Origin: Blastocladiella emersonii ATCC 22665
Lineage: Eukaryota > Blastocladiomycota > Blastocladiomycetes > Blastocladiales > Blastocladiaceae
Direction: 5' to 3'
Assembly: GCA_025594325.1 (NCBI GenBank)
Contig: JANHCV010000003.1
Span: 1,550,001-1,614,000 of the forward strand
Length of the DNA: 64,000 bases
The position numbers and the translations under genes were made by a program. Below the pieces are notes generated by a model, which worked only from the letters and a program-made list of their open reading frames with translations, did no database searches and was not told the DNA's origin. This document shows, piece by piece, positions 60,677 through 64,000 of the stretch (positions are counted from its first letter, which is position 1; every line of letters begins with the position of its first letter).

Positions 60677-63244
60677 ATGACGGTCGCGCGCTACATTCAA
60701 ATCGACCCGGCGACGCTGTCGCTGTACCAGCGGCTGACGGCGTGGGTCGTGCACCCGCAGTCGCGGCGATACGTGTGGTGGCGCACCCTCGTGCTGATAT
60801 CCATCTACATCACGGTCGTCGTCGAGCCGTACGCGTCGGCGTTTGACCGCCGCGAGAGCCTCATCAGCTGGCTGTACGCGGCGGACCTGCTCTACTTCTT
60901 CGACGTGGTCCTGCGTTTCCACCTGCCGTACATTGAGGAGCACGTGTACATCATGGACGTGCGCAAGATCACCTGGAACTACGTCGAGACCGAGTTCTGG
61001 CTCGACCTCGCCGCGCTCGTGCCCATCGAGGTGGTCGCGCCCATGTTCTCGAGCGACATTGCGTTCTGGGTGCTCCGAACAAATCGGCTGGTGCGTACTC
61101 GCTGACGCTCAGCTCGAGGGATCTCACGCTGACCCCGCTTCCCTCGGGCGCGAACAGATCCGCGTCTACCGGTGCTTCAAGTTCTTTTCCGAGCAGCAGG
61201 CCGACCTCAACGCGAGTGTCCTGCTCATCTTCCTCAAGTTCTCGTTCCTCATCTCGCTCGTGTGCCACTGGTACACGTGCATCATCTTCATCGTCGGGTA
61301 CGCGCCGCTCGCTCTCGCCGCGAATGAGGCACCTCGAGCTCACGTCGCTCCACCGCCGTGTAGCTGCCCCGCCGAGTGCTCGCCAGGCGACGACCTGTCC
61401 ATGAGCTGGCCATCGACGGCGCTGCCGTACCTCGACATGCGCGAGGAGGGCCGCGTGTCCAAGTACCTGATCAGCCTGTACTTCAGCGTGTACACGCTGA
61501 CGACGACGGGGTACGGGCACCTGCACCCGGTGTCGGACCCGGAGCGGTGGGTGATCATCTTCGGGATCGGCCTGTGCAACTTTGTGTTCGGGTACTGCAC
61601 GGGGACGGTCACGTCGCTGCTGGTCAACTACCGAGGCACGCAGCTGCAGTACGAGCAGAAGGTGCAGGCGGTGCGCGACTACATGATGCAGCGGTCGTTC
61701 CCCGAGGACCTGCAGTCGCGCATCCTCGACTACTACGAATACATGTGGCTGCGCACCGCGGGCATCGACGCATACCTGCTCCTCCAGCACCTGCCGCCCG
61801 CCTTCAACGCCGAGGTCACGCTGCGCATGAACGAGACGTTGCTCGCCAAGGTGCCCATCTTCTCGGGCGCCAGCAAGAGCTTCCTCATGACGCTGTCGCG
61901 CGCCCTACGGCCCGAGGTGTTCCTCCCCGGCGACCTGATCGTGCACAAGGGCGACGTCGGGCAGGAAATGGTGCGCGCCCTCGCTTCCCCGCGATGGAAT
62001 ATCTTCTAACCATCGCCATCTGTTAGTACTTTATCTGCCGCGGCAAGGTCGAGGTCGTGTCGGACGACCTGCTCGAAGTCTACGACGCCATGGGCGAGGG
62101 CACCTTCTTCGGCGAGGTGTCCCTGCTGCTGTCGTGCCCGCGCACCGACAACATCCGCGCGGCGACGCACTGCGACATCCGCGTGCTGTCCAAGCCTGAC
62201 CTGGACCAGATCCTCGAGCACTTCCCGGACATGGCCGAGCGCATCTACGCCAAGGCGCAGGAGCGCGTGCGCAAGCACACGATGCGCGCGTCCATCAACT
62301 CGCTGACGCCCATGACCGACATCCACGTCTCGGCGTCCCGGTTTGCCGCCGCCGGCGCGTCGCGTAGCTCGGTCGCGATCCCGCACGGCGGCGGCGCCGC
62401 CGACTTTATGCGCGCCGCCGCCGCGTCCACGCCGGGCCTCCAACACCACTACCACCACCACGCGGGGCTCGGCATCAACACGAGCACCGGCATGATGCCC
62501 ATGAACCCGGGCGCCGCCAAGCTCAGCGGCAGCGACCCGGTGCACCCGGGCGGCGCTGGCGCTATGTCGATGAGCGGCCCGCTCACGCCCGTCCAGCACC
62601 CCGCCAACGCGGTCGCCGCCACGGCGTACGTCGGCGGCGGGAACATCCACACGGACCACCTCACGTCCGCGGCGGGGATGCCCACGACCACGTCGCACGG
62701 GACAGGTGGCGGCAACATCGGTCTGCCCGGCCAGCACCCGCCCGCGATGCCGTCGGCGCCGCAAGCCGCGAGCACGGAATCGCAGTCGTCGGTCCCCGGC
62801 GCCGCGCTGATGATGGGCCTGCTGCGCGGCCGCACCAACGCCGTGTCGGAGACAGTCGGCCGGCGGCCGACGGTGCACGGGTCGGCGACGCAGACATCGG
62901 TGGCGTCGTACCACGGGACGCAGGCGTCGCTCGCGGACCCGAGCGGGAACGGGAACGGGCACGGGAGCGGCGGCGGCATGGGCGTCGCGGCTGCGGACGA
63001 CGGGTTGCGGCGCACGTCGTACAGCGCGTACAACTCGACGGCGACGGTGGCCACGTCCGCGACGGTGCCGTCGGCGCTCGCGGGGATCGCGCAGGGCGCG
63101 AACCTCAGCGGGCTCCCGCAGGACCCGGCGCTCCCGGCGCCGCGCCGCGCGCGGCGCGCGTCTGAGCAGGGCGCCAACTTGATCTACGGCCGGCCGAGTA
63201 CCCGCGGCGGACCGGATCCGTTTGGGCCCGCGCGCTTCTTTTGA
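60677..63244 (+). CDS. cyclic-nucleotide-binding-domain K+ channel (CNG/HCN/EAG superfamily)
   Basis: Exons 60677-61090, 61158-61970 and 62027-63244 join in frame (introns 67 and 56 nt) to give 814 residues. Helices S1-S3 are in exon 1; the S4-like segment (FWVLRTNRLIRVYRCFKFF) spans the first splice. The pore reads SVYTLTTTGYGHLHP, a K+-type GYG filter, and is followed by S6 (IIFGIGLCNFVFGYCTGTVT). The C-linker and a cyclic-nucleotide-binding domain follow (KVPIFSGASKSFL, GDLIVHKGDVGQEM, FFGEVSLLLSCPRTDNIRA). The Arg of the phosphate-binding cassette is present, so nucleotide binding is plausible. About 300 low-complexity residues rich in Gly, His, Ser and Ala make the tail. A K+-selective cyclic-GMP-gated channel is known from the light response of Blastocladiella zoospores; identity with it is not claimed. 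Confidence 0.9.
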
Positions 63245-63381
63245 GTAGGACGGTGGTGGGTTGCGCAAGGAAGGAAGGGGGGAATATTTGCTGTTATTCG
63301 CGTATACATTGGTCAGAAACAAAATGGGGGACACGGGGAAGCGAGCGGGAGTCGAGGGAAGGTCGAACTGAGAGCCGACGT

Positions 63382-64000
63382 CTACAGGGTGATGACGGGC
63401 AGCTCCTCGTCGACGGGCATGGGCACCTGGGCGTGGGCCTGGTGCTCGATGCCGAGCAGCTTGGACCAGTGCGCGGCGGCCTGGATGGTGCGGGTGGCCT
63501 TGCGCAGCTTGTCGACGGCGCCGAGCGACTTGGAGTTGGCGCGGATCGCGGGCAGGAGGTCGCTGGGCGTGACGGCGCCGGCAGCCGCCGTGGCAGCGGC
63601 AGCGCCGCCCTTGGGCGGGAGCGAGGCGAGCCACGGGTGGGCGAGAGCCTGGCGGGCGGTCATGCGCTCGTTGGGGTCGAGCTTGAGCAGGCCGCGGATA
63701 AAGTCCTTGGCCACGTCCGAGACGTGGGTCCAGTACTCCTTGGGCTCGAAGGCGTAGTCGGCGCGGATGATGGCCTGGATCTCGTCGACGGTGGTGTTGC
63801 GGTCGAAGGGCGTGTACCCGGACAGGAGGAAGTAGGCGATCACGCCAATGGCCCACATGTCGACGGGCTTGGAGTAGGCGAGGCGCTGGAGAATCTCGGG
63901 CGACATGAAGCCGGGGGTGCCGCAGGTGGTGGTGAGGAGCGGGTACGACTCGGACTCGAGGCAGCGGGCGAGGCCGAAGTCGGCGATGAGCAGGTCGGCG
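63382..64000 (-). CDS. calcium/calmodulin-dependent protein kinase, C-terminal part
   Basis: The frame runs off the right edge of the window, so the start and the ATP-binding lobe are missing. What remains begins at ADLLIADFGLARCLE and includes LLTTTCGTPGFMSPEIL, the substrate lobe (YSKPVDMWAIGVIAYFLLSG, YTPFDRNTT) and TARQALAHPWLASLP. A Gly/Ala-rich insert is followed by KATRTIQAAAHWSKLLG, an amphipathic basic stretch fitting an autoinhibitory and calmodulin-binding segment. The text is closest to fungal CMK1/CaMKI kinases. Such kinases relay calcium signals in the cytosol. Confidence 0.9.
   Translation of the reverse strand, partial: ADLLIADFGLARCLESESYPLLTTTCGTPGFMSPEILQRLAYSKPVDMWAIGVIAYFLLSGYTPFDRNTTVDEIQAIIRADYAFEPKEYWTHVSDVAKDFIRGLLKLDPNERMTARQALAHPWLASLPPKGGAAAATAAAGAVTPSDLLPAIRANSKSLGAVDKLRKATRTIQAAAHWSKLLGIEHQAHAQVPMPVDEELPVITL

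Overview
The window is eukaryotic nuclear DNA from a GC-rich, gene-dense genome, most likely a fungus. Genes are compact and close together on both strands. Introns are short (about 54-85 nt), usually with GTACGY-like donors and TAG or CAG acceptors. Fungal or opisthokont markers are a Kin1/PAR-1 kinase, calnexin, beta-tubulin, TAF4 with an RST domain, RPAP1 and a Bem46 hydrolase. A cyclic-nucleotide-gated channel with a K+-type GYG filter and a family of seven-helix membrane proteins fit a zoosporic fungus, possibly Blastocladiomycota. That placement is inference from gene content, not from a phylogeny.

Layout. Bases 1-10,000: a possible gene end, a Kin1-type kinase, a P-loop GTPase broken by an in-frame TAG, and a kinase with an MLKL/HeLo-like helical N-terminus and a beta-propeller-like tail. 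10,000-18,000: two paralogous secreted lectin-like genes (the second decayed) and calnexin. 18,411-27,093: a mobile element with long, degenerate terminal inverted repeats that carries a DUF6589-like gene and a RecQ-like helicase gene in convergent orientation. 27,200-41,500: Bem46, an uncharacterised membrane protein, a NIS siderophore synthetase (IucA/IucC family), beta-tubulin with a long extra tail, TAF4, and a small scar zone holding a hAT-like footprint, an orphan coding fragment and a beheaded secreted-protein gene. 41,500-53,500: RPAP1, a mucin-like membrane protein, a 2-oxoglutarate dioxygenase, a sugar-phosphate or nucleotide-sugar type transporter, and a large uncharacterised protein. 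53,500-64,000: an SPX-phosphoserine phosphatase fusion, a tandem array of three seven-helix receptor-like genes (the third a pseudogene), the CNG-type channel and the C-terminal part of a CaMK.

How the genes relate. Most of the housekeeping genes are unrelated neighbours. Three local groupings suggest shared function or history: the GTPase next to the MLKL-like kinase (possible defence or cell-death module), the two element-borne genes inside the inverted repeats, and the receptor-like array upstream of the CNG-type channel. A recurrent upstream motif, GARACGCG (R = A/G), often with CACGTG nearby, sits in many of the intergenic regions. Decay is concentrated in the repeated, lineage-specific families: the lectin-like pair, the seven-helix trio, and the element.
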